DNA from: JBBQHX01 sp038324385
Lineage (GTDB): Bacteria; Gemmatimonadota; Gemmatimonadetes; Gemmatimonadales; Gemmatimonadaceae
Direction: 5' to 3'
NCBI GenBank assembly: GCA_038324385.1
Contig: JBBQHX010000042.1
Span: 1-18,776 of the forward strand
Length of the DNA stretch: 18,776 nucleotides
Part shown: piece by piece, positions 6,224 to 13,460 of the stretch
How the letters are laid out: each line of letters begins with the position of its first letter
Numbering within the stretch: position 1 is the first letter of the stretch
Translations under genes and position numbers: made by a program
The notes under the pieces: model-generated
Told to the model about the DNA's origin: nothing
What the model saw: only the letters and a program-made list of their open reading frames with translations
Databases searched by the model: none

Positions 6224-8788
6224 GTGTATCCTGAAAGCTCCGGACCGGCCGACGCCCGCCTGCTGGCGCGCCCGGCCGACCCGATTCGTCGTTGGTGGAT
6301 CGCCGGACTCGCCCTGCTTGCGGGGTGGGGCGCGGCGCTGGCCGCGCTGCTCGCGCTCGCCAGCGACGCGCAGCAGGCGCGGATCCTCGAGATGGCGCCG
6401 CTGCCGCTGCAGCTCACCGCGGTGTTGATGGCCGCGCTCGCCGCCCGTGCCGCGCGCCGCGCCGGCGAGGGCCCCGACGCCCGCCAGGAACTCGACCTGG
6501 CGATTCTCGCCGCGCTGGCGATCACGGGTATTTGGTGGGTGGCGCTGCCGTCGCAGGCGGACATGCTGCATGGCGCGGCCGACCCCACCACGACGGGGGC
6601 GTTCCGGTCGCTCGTTGGCAACTTCGTGCTGCTGGTCGCGGTCGCCTCGGTCTGGGTACGCCGCCGCCGCACGGGCGTGCGCGAGCCACTCCTCTGGATC
6701 GGGCTGACGCTGACGGCGATGGTCGCGGTCGACGTGGCGGGGCTCTGGCTCGCCCCGGTGCTGCGGCCGGCCGTCGCGCTGCTGGTGCAGGGGGCGGATG
6801 CGCTGATCGCGGTGGCCGCGCTGGCGGCCGTCGGCCGCCCCGTCGCGGTACGGCGTGCGCCGTCGCATGATCCGATCGATCGGCCCGAGCGGTTGCAACC
6901 GCCCGGCGCGATCCAGTGGATCGCCGTGTTCGGGGTGTACGCGCTGCTCGCGTCGGTGCTGCACGAGTCGGGGACGCGGCGCGAGTACGGCGTGCTGGCC
7001 GGCGCGGTGATGGTCACGCTGCTCGTGCTCGTGCGGCATCTCTCGCTCGTCCGGGCCTATCTGGATCACGTGACCGACGTCGCCGAACGGCGCGGGGAGC
7101 AGCGGTTCCAGATGCTCGTGCAGCGGTCGTCGGACCTCCTGCTGATGGTCGGGCTGGACGGCATCGTGCGATTCGCCAGCGGCTCGGTCTCGCGCATCCT
7201 CGGCGTGACGCCCGACAGCATCGTCGGCGCACGCTATCTCAGCCTGGTGCATCCGGAGGACGCGCCGCTGGCCGTGCGCTATCTCACCGGCGTGCCGTCG
7301 GGCGACGCACCGGCCGCGCCGGCGGTCTGGCGCATGCGCCACGCCGACGGCCGCTGGCTGCCGCTGGAGACCGTGGGTGCCCGCATGGCCGACGCCGCCG
7401 ACGGCAGCGTGGTGCTCAACGGGCGCGACGTCAGCGAGCGGCTGGCGCTGGAGGCCGAGCTCGTCAGGCAGGCGTTCCACGACGGCCTGACGGGGCTGGC
7501 CAACCGTGCGCTCTTCCGCGACCGCGTCGCCCATGCGTTGGCGGTGCGCGCGCGCACGGGAGTCGGCGTCGCGGTGATCTTCCTCGACCTGGATGATTTC
7601 AAGGGCGTCAACGACACGATGGGTCACGCGGCCGGCGACTCGCTGCTCACGCAGGTCGCCGAACGATTGCTGAACGCGACGCGCGGCTGCGACACGGTCG
7701 CTCGGCTCGGTGGCGATGAGTTCGCGATCCTGCTCGAAGTGCGCGTCGCGCCGGACGATGCGTTGATCGTCGCCCAGCGCGTCCTCGCCTCGCTCACCCG
7801 TCCGGTGACGCTGGTCGGGCGCGAGGTGTTCACGCCGGGCAGCCTCGGCATCGCCCTCGCCGGCGCGGACGACGACGCCGACTCGCTCCTGCGCAACGCC
7901 GATCTGGCGATGTACATGGCCAAGCGCGAGGGGAAGCAGCGGTTTGTGGTCTTCGAGCCCTCGATGCACGCTGCCGCGCTGGAGCGGATGGAGATGGAAG
8001 CCGATCTGCGCCGGGCGATCGAGCGCGAGGAGTTCGAGCTGCACTACCAGCCGATCGTCGAGCTCGACGGCCGTCGCATGATCGCGATCGAGGCGCTGAT
8101 TCGCTGGCGGCATCCCGTGCGCGGCCTCGTGCAGCCGCTCGCGTTCATCCCGACCGCCGAGGAGACGGGGATGATCGTGCCGATCGGCCGGTGGGTGTTG
8201 CGGGAGGCGTGTCGTCAGGCGGCGGCATGGCGGGCGCTCGCGCGGCCGGGTGATCCGTTGCTCACGATCACCGTGAACGTGTCAGCGCGGCAGATCCAGG
8301 ATCCCGGGTTCATGTACGACGTCACCGACGCGCTCCGCCGCGCCGATCTCGTTCCCGAGGCGCTGGTGCTCGAGATCACCGAGAGCGCGATGGTGCACGA
8401 CACCGAGGCGACGCTGGAACGTTTTCTCGCTCTCAAGGCGCTCGGCGTGCTGCTCGCCGTGGACGACTTCGGCACCGGGTATTCGTCGCTGGCCTATCTG
8501 CGCCGCTTTCCGGTCGACATCCTCAAGATCGACAAGGCGTTCATCGACGGCGTGGGTGAGGGAGCCAACGAGTCGGTGATCGCCAACGCCATCGTCACGT
8601 TAGGGACGACGATGTCGCTGCGCACGATCGCCGAGGGGATCGAGGGGGAGCCGCAGCGGGCGCGGCTGCGCGAGCTGGGATGCGAGCTGGGGCAGGGGTT
8701 TCTCTTCTCGCACCCGGTGCCGGCGGGGGAAGTGGATGCGCTGCTGCGGGATCGGCGGACGCCCTTGGGAGCGAGCGTGGTGCGGTGA
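6224..8788 (+). CDS. Membrane-anchored PAS-GGDEF-EAL c-di-GMP enzyme
   Basis: 854 residues from GTG 6224. Residues about 24-280 form roughly eight hydrophobic helices, an integral-membrane sensor I cannot name. A PAS domain follows (about 290-405, from RFQMLVQRSSDLLLMV). The GGDEF domain (about 415-575) has LTGLANRALFRDR, DLDDFKGVNDTMGH, an intact inhibitory-site RGCD (487-490) and the intact active site GGDEF (496-500). The EAL domain (about 595-840) has Glu623-Ala-Leu, NVSARQ, LEITES, VDDFGTGYSSLAYL, LKIDKAF, IAEGIE and QGFLF, so all usual catalytic elements are present. Both c-di-GMP synthesis and hydrolysis are therefore possible, with PAS and membrane inputs deciding the balance. The start is uncertain: 6224 precedes the first membrane helix but lacks a Shine-Dalgarno, and the open frame extends upstream to 5630 over the lipoprotein gene. 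Confidence 0.9.
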   Translation: MYPESSGPADARLLARPADPIRRWWIAGLALLAGWGAALAALLALASDAQQARILEMAPLPLQLTAVLMAALAARAARRAGEGPDARQELDLAILAALAITGIWWVALPSQADMLHGAADPTTTGAFRSLVGNFVLLVAVASVWVRRRRTGVREPLLWIGLTLTAMVAVDVAGLWLAPVLRPAVALLVQGADALIAVAALAAVGRPVAVRRAPSHDPIDRPERLQPPGAIQWIAVFGVYALLASVLHESGTRREYGVLAGAVMVTLLVLVRHLSLVRAYLDHVTDVAERRGEQRFQMLVQRSSDLLLMVGLDGIVRFASGSVSRILGVTPDSIVGARYLSLVHPEDAPLAVRYLTGVPSGDAPAAPAVWRMRHADGRWLPLETVGARMADAADGSVVLNGRDVSERLALEAELVRQAFHDGLTGLANRALFRDRVAHALAVRARTGVGVAVIFLDLDDFKGVNDTMGHAAGDSLLTQVAERLLNATRGCDTVARLGGDEFAILLEVRVAPDDALIVAQRVLASLTRPVTLVGREVFTPGSLGIALAGADDDADSLLRNADLAMYMAKREGKQRFVVFEPSMHAAALERMEMEADLRRAIEREEFELHYQPIVELDGRRMIAIEALIRWRHPVRGLVQPLAFIPTAEETGMIVPIGRWVLREACRQAAAWRALARPGDPLLTITVNVSARQIQDPGFMYDVTDALRRADLVPEALVLEITESAMVHDTEATLERFLALKALGVLLAVDDFGTGYSSLAYLRRFPVDILKIDKAFIDGVGEGANESVIANAIVTLGTTMSLRTIAEGIEGEPQRARLRELGCELGQGFLFSHPVPAGEVDALLRDRRTPLGASVVR

Positions 8789-8879
8789 CGTGACGGGCGA
8801 ACCCGGAGTGCCGCACGATTTCCAACCCGGTCGTCAGATGGTGCGCGGGCCGCGAGCGGCCGTTGATTCGTACGCGAAG

Positions 8880-9140
8880 CTGGACTGCTGAACGGCTTCA
8901 ATCGCAGAGCGCGCAGCGAACGCCGCACGCGCAGCGAACGCAGCGCGCGCAGAGCACGCAGGCGTGCGCAGAGGGCTGCGTGGCGGGTCTGGGTTTTTCT
9001 CGGCGTTGCTGGCGGTCGCTCGTCGGGCGAGTCCGGCAAGAGCGACCACGGAGGCACGGAGGCACGGAGGGCACGGAGGCCTGCCGGCGGGCGTGGAGCT
9101 TCGGCTGGCGGGCGATCCGCATGGGCGCGTCGAGCGTGTA
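8880..9140 (+). repeat. Compound intergenic repeat, left copy
   Basis: Two modules are visible. The first (8903-8975) is a degenerate array of CGCAGAG/CGCAGCGAACG words. The second (9042-9080) starts ACCACGGAGG and continues as tandem GCACGGAG units of 8-9 bases. Between them lies a unique-looking segment (CTCGGCGTTGCTGGCGGTCG...) that recurs, diverged and inverted, in the right copy. The homology runs on past the second module through a CGATCCGCATGGGCGCGTCG segment matching CGATACGCATCGCGCGTCG on the other strand. Confidence 0.7.
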
Positions 9141-9199
9141 GCAATTTTGTGAACGACACCCCTGGTGCCTGACGTGGAGCATCACTGCCGACGCGGCGT

Positions 9200-9430
9200 G
9201 CTGTTGCTCTTCCCCTTCAGTTCCTCCCGACCATCGACGCGCGATGCGTATCGAGCGGCGGAGCGAGCGTTCGTCGCGGGAGCCGTCCTCCGTGCCCTCC
9301 GTGGTCGCACCTGCGGAACTCCCACGAACACCACCGCCAGAATGCGAGGCGAAGTCCGACTCGACACGGAACCCTCTGCGCGCCTCCGCGTTCTCTGCGC
9401 TCGAACCGCGAGCGCTCACCCCCGTACCAG
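9200..9430 (-). repeat. Compound intergenic repeat, right copy (inverted)
   Basis: Reverse-oriented counterpart of the left copy. CCTCCGTGCCCTCCGTGGTCGC (9287-9308) is the complement of the ACCACGGAGG module, and CCCTCTGCGCGCCTCCGCG with TTCTCTGCG (9372-9400) is the complement of the CGCAGAG module. The linker between modules and about 50 bases outside them also align with the left copy. The two together form a large imperfect palindrome. Confidence 0.7.
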
Positions 9431-9625
9431 CCCTCACCCTTCGCCGAACGATTCAAGCGCGCCGTTCCAGACCGCACGTATGGCGCGCGCATCGAGGTCC
9501 GCTCCAAGGACACGCACTATTCGATGACCTTTTCAGCAACTCCCACCATGACCGACGCTACGGACGGTGAATCGGGCACCACGTGCCGGAGGGACGGTCC
9601 GGCGAGCAGTGCCGAACATTCGTTC

Positions 9626-9654
9626 TTGACAGGACGTGAGGCAGCCGGTATCGC
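9626..9654 (+). promoter_or_regulatory. Possible sigma-70-type promoter for the propeller gene
   Basis: A perfect TTGACA (9626-9631), a 17-base spacer, then TATCGC (9649-9654), a partial match to TATAAT. It points toward the beta-propeller reading frame, whose ATG is about 165 bases further on. A perfect -35 hexamer is unusual in sequence this GC-rich, but the -10 match is weak. Confidence 0.35.
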
Positions 9655-9817
9655 CGCTCGTCCAGCGGAATCGTGCGGGTCGACCTCCCTGTTCGCGTGT
9701 GATGGTCTTAGGTTGCGGTGCGCCGGATCCGCAGTGCGCGAGCGTCATACACGTCGCTGCAATCACGCACAATCTGCCAGGTCCGCAACGGTACACGCCC
9801 ACACAGTACACGGCCTC

Positions 9818-10903
9818 ATGACCCCTACATCGTTTGTGCTGACCGCAATGCTCCTCGTGCCGGCCGTGGCGCTCGCCGTCGGCGCGCAGGCTCGCCCGAC
9901 CCCCGTGCTCTACCGGGCCGCGGCTCAGCCGTCGGTAACGATCGGCGACGGCGACGATCCTACGACGATTCTCGACCAGATCGTTCAGGTGCAGCGCACG
10001 CGAGGCGGTGACTTGCTGGTCGCGACCTATAGGGACCGGTTCATCCATCGCTTCGACTCCCGTGGTCGTCCGCTCCGGCCGATCGGGCGAGCTGGCGGAG
10101 GACGGGGCGAGTTCGGGAGCAGTCCGGAGTTCACGCTGCTTCCGGGCGATAGTATCGCTGCACTCGCAAACGGCCAGATAACGGTGTTCAGTCCTGCCGG
10201 GAAATAGGTTCGGAGCGTTCGGCTGCCGGTGCCGCCGCCGTTCCGAGGCCTGATGTTCGGCGCGGACCACCGCGGCTATGTGCTGTTCTCCGATGCGCCG
10301 CGAAATGCGGCGGCTCAGATCGTCGTACGCGATTCGGTCGAGGTCTGGCGAGTACAGACGACCACCGCTGCCGTATCCCGGGCGTTTGGCGGGCGAAGGG
10401 AACGCCTTCCTCCTCCCGTCGCGACGACGCGCCGTCAGGGTGGGCGCGTGACGAGCTCTACCTCGACCTCGGTTTCCGGTTCAGCGGGCTTACGCCCGGC
10501 GTACCACGTGGTGTCTGGTGCCGAGAAGGTCGCCCTCGTCGAGGATTCGACCTGGCGTGTCGTGCTCCGCGACTTCGATGGCCGACGGGTCGGGCAGTTC
10601 ACGGCACCGCGCCCCGACGCCGCCCGTGTGCGCGCGGCGCTCGCCCGGGATGGCGGCACGCTGCGCGCGTGGCGCATGCTCTTCGATCCCACCGGGCGGC
10701 TCTGGGTGCAGGAACCGCTTCCGTCCAGCACCGGCCAGTCGCGCTGGACGATCCACAGTGGCACTGGGGCGGTCCTCGGCCACGCGATGCTCCCGGCGCG
10801 GATCAACGTGATGGCGATCGGAACCGACGTCATCGTGGGCATCGCACGGGATCCCGACGGGATCCAGTCGGTCGAAGTGTATCCGCTCCAACCCGTGCGC
10901 TGA
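9818..10903 (+). pseudogene. Decayed secreted six-bladed beta-propeller protein
   Basis: A 362-codon reading frame interrupted by an in-frame TAG at 10205-10207 (codon 130). The start MTPTSFVLTAMLLVPAVALA is a signal peptide, probably cleaved after AQA. Propeller-type signatures lie on both sides of the stop: GGGRGEFGSSPEFTLLPGDS and ITVFSPAGK before it, VRSVRLPVPPPFRGLMFG directly after it in the same frame, then VVLRDFDGRRVGQF and RMLFDPTGRLWVQEPL. A second lesion lies at about 10390-10490, where G/C-ending codons move out of frame: GEGNAFLLPS is readable in one alternative frame and DELYLDLGFRFSGL in the other, before the original frame resumes at PAYHVVSGAEKVAL. This looks like compensating frameshifts. 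Intact relatives are secreted proteins of unclear function, common in Gemmatimonadota. The 3' part (10229-10903) could be mistaken for a separate 224-residue gene. Confidence 0.75.
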
Positions 10904-10918
10904 GGCACCCGCGCCTCA
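10901..10918. terminator. Short palindrome between convergent stops (weak bidirectional terminator candidate)
   Basis: TGAGGC (10901-10906) and GCCTCA (10913-10918) form a 6-base-pair stem with a 6-base loop. The left arm includes the TGA stop of the propeller frame and the right arm the complement of the M3 peptidase stop. No T run follows on either side, so intrinsic termination is uncertain. Confidence 0.25.
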
Positions 10919-12625
10919 CGCCCCCACCGGCTCCCGCAACTGCTCGATCCGCCGCTCCACCAGCTCCACCAGCTCCGTCATCGTCGCCGCGTCGAACACC
11001 AGCGTCGCGCCGGCCGTGCGGTAGATTTCCGGCAGCGGCCGCGTCCCGCCTAACGCGAGCGCCGCCTTGTAGCTGTTAATTGTCGACGTGTAATCGGCCA
11101 TGCTGTTGCGCCATACCTGGAGCGCGCCGAGCTGGGCGATCCCGTACTCGATGTAGTAGAACGGATACTGGAAGATGTGGAGCTGCCGGTACCAGCGCGC
11201 CACACGCTCCTGCTCGAGTCCCGACCAGTCGACCGACGGCTCGAACCGCTGGCGGATCTCCAGCCAGGCACGGTCGCGCGCGTCCCGGTCGTGTCCCTGG
11301 CCACTGGTGTAGATCCAGCTCTGAAAGGCATCGACGCTGGCGATGTGCGGCAGCGCCATCAGCACGTCCTCCAGATGCTCGACCCAGGCGCGGCGCACGT
11401 CCTCGTCGGCGTAGTAGCCGGCCGGCGCCTGCAGGTGCGGCATCGCCAGCATCTCCATCGACATCGACGCCAACTCGGCCGCCTCCGAGCCAGTGCCGCG
11501 CTGCCAGAGATACGGCTGCCGGTGCGCCAGGAACGCATGGAAGCAGTGGCCAGCCTCGTGCACCAGCGTGTTCACGTCGTCAGGCACGCCGACGGCATTC
11601 ATGAAGACGAACGGGCGTCCGCGGAAGGGAAGGGTGGTGCAGTAACCGCCGGGCGCCTTGCCGCCGCGGCTCTCGAGGTCGAGCAATCCCTCGTCCGCCA
11701 TCATGCGGAACTGGTCACCCAGCTCGCCGTCGACCGCCGAGAAGATGCGCCGCGCGCCACCGACGAATTCGTCGACCGTGGTGAACGGCTGCAGTGCCGA
11801 GGCCCCCGCCGGATCCACGCCAAGGTCCCACGGGCGGATCGTGTCCAGCCCGAGCTGCGCGCGACGGTGCTCCATCAGCCGCGCGACCGCCGGCACCACG
11901 GCCTCTTCGACGGCGTGATGGAAGCCGCGCACGTCGGCCGGGGTGTAGTCGAAGCGGTGCTTGGCGGCGAAGGTGTACTGCTCGTAATCCGGAAAGCCCG
12001 CGTTATGCGCGATCTGCTGCCGCAGCGCGTACATCCGGTCGAACAGGTCGGCGAGCGGCTCGCGCTGGGCGAGATAGGCCTCCATGCCGAGCCGGAAGGC
12101 GCGCTCGCGCACGTCGCGGTCGGTCGACTTGAGGAAGGGCTGCAACTGCGGGATCGTCTTCCGCTCGCCCTCCCATTCCACCCACAACCCGCCGGTGAGT
12201 TTCTGGTAGGCAGCGTCGTGCCCCTCCAGTTCCGAGAAGAGCGGCACGTTCTCCTCGCGGAACAGCTCCACGTCCACCCGAAAGCGGCGCAGCATCACGT
12301 CCACGTCGGGGCGCGTCCAGCCGGTGTCGAGCAGGCGGCGGGCGAGCCCGGCCTGCCGCTCCTCCATCAGCGGGAAGATCTCGGTCGAGAAGCGGAGATA
12401 GGCGGCCTCGTTCTCCGTGTCGGCGGTGTTCCCGGTGTAGGCGGTCATTGCCAGCGTGCCGGCCTCGCCCACCAACTCCTCCAGCCGCGACCAGGACTCC
12501 AGCCACGGCTCGACGCTGTCGCGATCGAGCGGCGCGGCGGCCAGCCGGTCGTAGAACGGGGCAATGTCGGGCCAGGTGGCGCCGATGAAATGCTCGGGTG
12601 TCGCGGGAAGACCGATGTCCAGCAC
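10916..12625 (-). CDS. M3 family oligoendopeptidase (zinc metallopeptidase)
   Basis: 569-residue cytosolic oligopeptidase of the thimet/PepF clan, usual length for M3B oligoendopeptidases, expected to trim short peptides. The zinc motif is HEAGH at 356-360, with Glu357 as catalytic base; GSEAAELASMSMEM follows with Glu384 in the position of the third zinc ligand. The C-terminal FQYPFYYIEYGIAQLGALQVW is the substrate-channel region typical of the family. There is no signal peptide. The open frame runs on to 13021, but that part is antisense to the acetyltransferase gene. GTG at 12625 is chosen because GGAG lies 5 bases upstream and the following LDIGLPATPEHFIGATWPDI looks like the family N-terminus. 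It converges on the propeller pseudogene with 12 bases between stops and diverges from the GNAT gene. Confidence 0.92.
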   Translation of the reverse strand: MLDIGLPATPEHFIGATWPDIAPFYDRLAAAPLDRDSVEPWLESWSRLEELVGEAGTLAMTAYTGNTADTENEAAYLRFSTEIFPLMEERQAGLARRLLDTGWTRPDVDVMLRRFRVDVELFREENVPLFSELEGHDAAYQKLTGGLWVEWEGERKTIPQLQPFLKSTDRDVRERAFRLGMEAYLAQREPLADLFDRMYALRQQIAHNAGFPDYEQYTFAAKHRFDYTPADVRGFHHAVEEAVVPAVARLMEHRRAQLGLDTIRPWDLGVDPAGASALQPFTTVDEFVGGARRIFSAVDGELGDQFRMMADEGLLDLESRGGKAPGGYCTTLPFRGRPFVFMNAVGVPDDVNTLVHEAGHCFHAFLAHRQPYLWQRGTGSEAAELASMSMEMLAMPHLQAPAGYYADEDVRRAWVEHLEDVLMALPHIASVDAFQSWIYTSGQGHDRDARDRAWLEIRQRFEPSVDWSGLEQERVARWYRQLHIFQYPFYYIEYGIAQLGALQVWRNSMADYTSTINSYKAALALGGTRPLPEIYRTAGATLVFDAATMTELVELVERRIEQLREPVGA

Positions 12626-12630
12626 GGCGG

Positions 12631-12634
12631 CTCC
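12631..12634 (-). promoter_or_regulatory. Shine-Dalgarno of the M3 peptidase gene (decides the start)
   Basis: Reads GGAG on the minus strand (in CCGGAG), 5 bases before GTG 12625. It supports this start over an in-frame ATG about 140 bases upstream whose extension is not family-like. Confidence 0.5.
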
Positions 12635-12713
12635 GGGGTGTGCGGAAGGGGTGTGCGGAAGATGAGGGCGGCGGGCGAAAGCTGCGGATGTGCGCGCCAG
12701 TGGCGCCGTCCCC

Positions 12714-12744
12714 CTACTGGTCCCAGCACCACCGGTGCCAGTAG
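12714..12744. promoter_or_regulatory. Inverted repeat in a divergent intergenic region (possible operator or hairpin)
   Basis: CTACTGG (12714-12720) and CCAGTAG (12738-12744) are perfect inverted arms around a 17-base spacer that itself contains the palindrome CACCGGTG. It lies in the 165-base gap between the divergent M3 peptidase and GNAT genes, where regulators would act. No T run follows, so a terminator is unlikely. Function unknown. Confidence 0.3.
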
Positions 12745-12790
12745 CTTCGCGAAGCCGTAACATCGTCTCCCTCCCCGCCCGCAGCCAGCC

Positions 12791-13303
12791 ATGTCCGACG
12801 CCGCCGCTCCCGCGCTCACCATCCGCCCGGCCGACCGGCGCGACGTGCCCCTCGTCCTCCAGCTCACGCGCGAGCTGGCCGAGTACGAGCGGATGGCCGA
12901 GGCCTGCGTCACCAGCGAGGCGCTGATCGCGGAGGCGCTGTTCGGCCCGCACCCGGCCGCCGAGGTGATCATCGCCGAACGGGCGGACGGCACCCCGGTG
13001 GGCTTCGCGCTCTTCTTCCACAACTTCTCGACCTTCCTCGGCCGGCGCGGGCTGTATCTCGAGGATCTGTTCGTCCGTCCCGAGTTCCGCGGGATCGGAG
13101 CGGGACGCGCCCTGCTCGCGGAACTCGCGCGCATTGCCCGGGCGCGCGAGTGCGGCCGCATGGAGTGGTCGGTGCTGGACTGGAACGAGCTGGCCATCGG
13201 CTTCTACCGGTCGATCGGCGCGGAACTGATGGACGAATGGACGACCTGCCGCCTCGACGAGCGGGCGATCGCGACGCTGGCTGGCTCGAACGGGGCGGGC
13301 TGA
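12791..13303 (+). CDS. GNAT N-acetyltransferase, SSAT-like
   Basis: 170 residues, a single GNAT domain. The acetyl-CoA pyrophosphate loop is RGIGAG (100-105), preceded by the beta-4 strand GLYLEDLFVRPEF. The C-terminal half has CGRMEWSVLDWNELAIGFY, and Tyr139 sits where the general acid Tyr140 lies in spermidine/spermine acetyltransferase. FALFFHNFSTFLGRRGLYLEDL also follows the SSAT/thialysine-acetyltransferase pattern as I recall it. The substrate is probably a polyamine or another small primary amine, but this subgroup in bacteria is poorly assigned. ATG at 12791 is the natural start; no clear Shine-Dalgarno. Downstream, 13304-13460 holds three CTGACGCC words at 13300, 13319 and 13337, the first including the stop codon. 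Confidence 0.88.
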   Translation: MSDAAAPALTIRPADRRDVPLVLQLTRELAEYERMAEACVTSEALIAEALFGPHPAAEVIIAERADGTPVGFALFFHNFSTFLGRRGLYLEDLFVRPEFRGIGAGRALLAELARIARARECGRMEWSVLDWNELAIGFYRSIGAELMDEWTTCRLDERAIATLAGSNGAG

Positions 13304-13460
13304 CGCCGGTCGCGGGGGCTGACGCCGACGGGCACCCTGACGCCCGCCGGCGGGCGCGGATTCGGGCGAAACGCTTCAGAATCGCGCCGGGCTGCCGAGG
13401 CTCTGGAGGTTGCACCTCGCGCGCGCCGCGGGGACACGTCCGTCCTCCGATTTTTCCGCC

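Larger units (their letters stand above)
8789..9817. other. Gene-free kilobase with an inverted repeat pair
   Basis: No credible gene. Open frames here translate tandem repeats into low-complexity peptides such as SVPSVPPCLRGRSC, typical of non-coding repeats. The stretch holds two inverted copies of a repeat element (about 8880-9140 and 9200-9430), a relatively AT-rich patch near 9139-9155, and a possible promoter at 9626-9654 for the downstream propeller gene. About 8789-8880 and 9430-9620 show nothing else I can name. Confidence 0.6.

Noticed and set aside
7462..7492. Inverted CGTCAGGC pair as a terminator hairpin
   Set aside because: It lies inside the PAS-GGDEF-EAL coding sequence with no T run; kept only as two sites of the enriched word.
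6212..8113. 633-residue minus-strand open frame antisense to the PAS-GGDEF-EAL gene
   Set aside because: Low-complexity His- and Arg-rich translation; the sense strand carries intact GGDEF and EAL motifs.
8898..9437. 179-residue minus-strand open frame in the repeat-rich kilobase
   Set aside because: The translation (SVPSVPPCLRGRSC, VLCARCVRCACGVRCALC) is produced by tandem DNA words shared by both repeat copies and is not protein-like.
12626..13021. N-terminal extension of the M3 peptidase frame
   Set aside because: Mostly antisense to the GNAT gene, not family-like, and a GGAG site supports the GTG at 12625.
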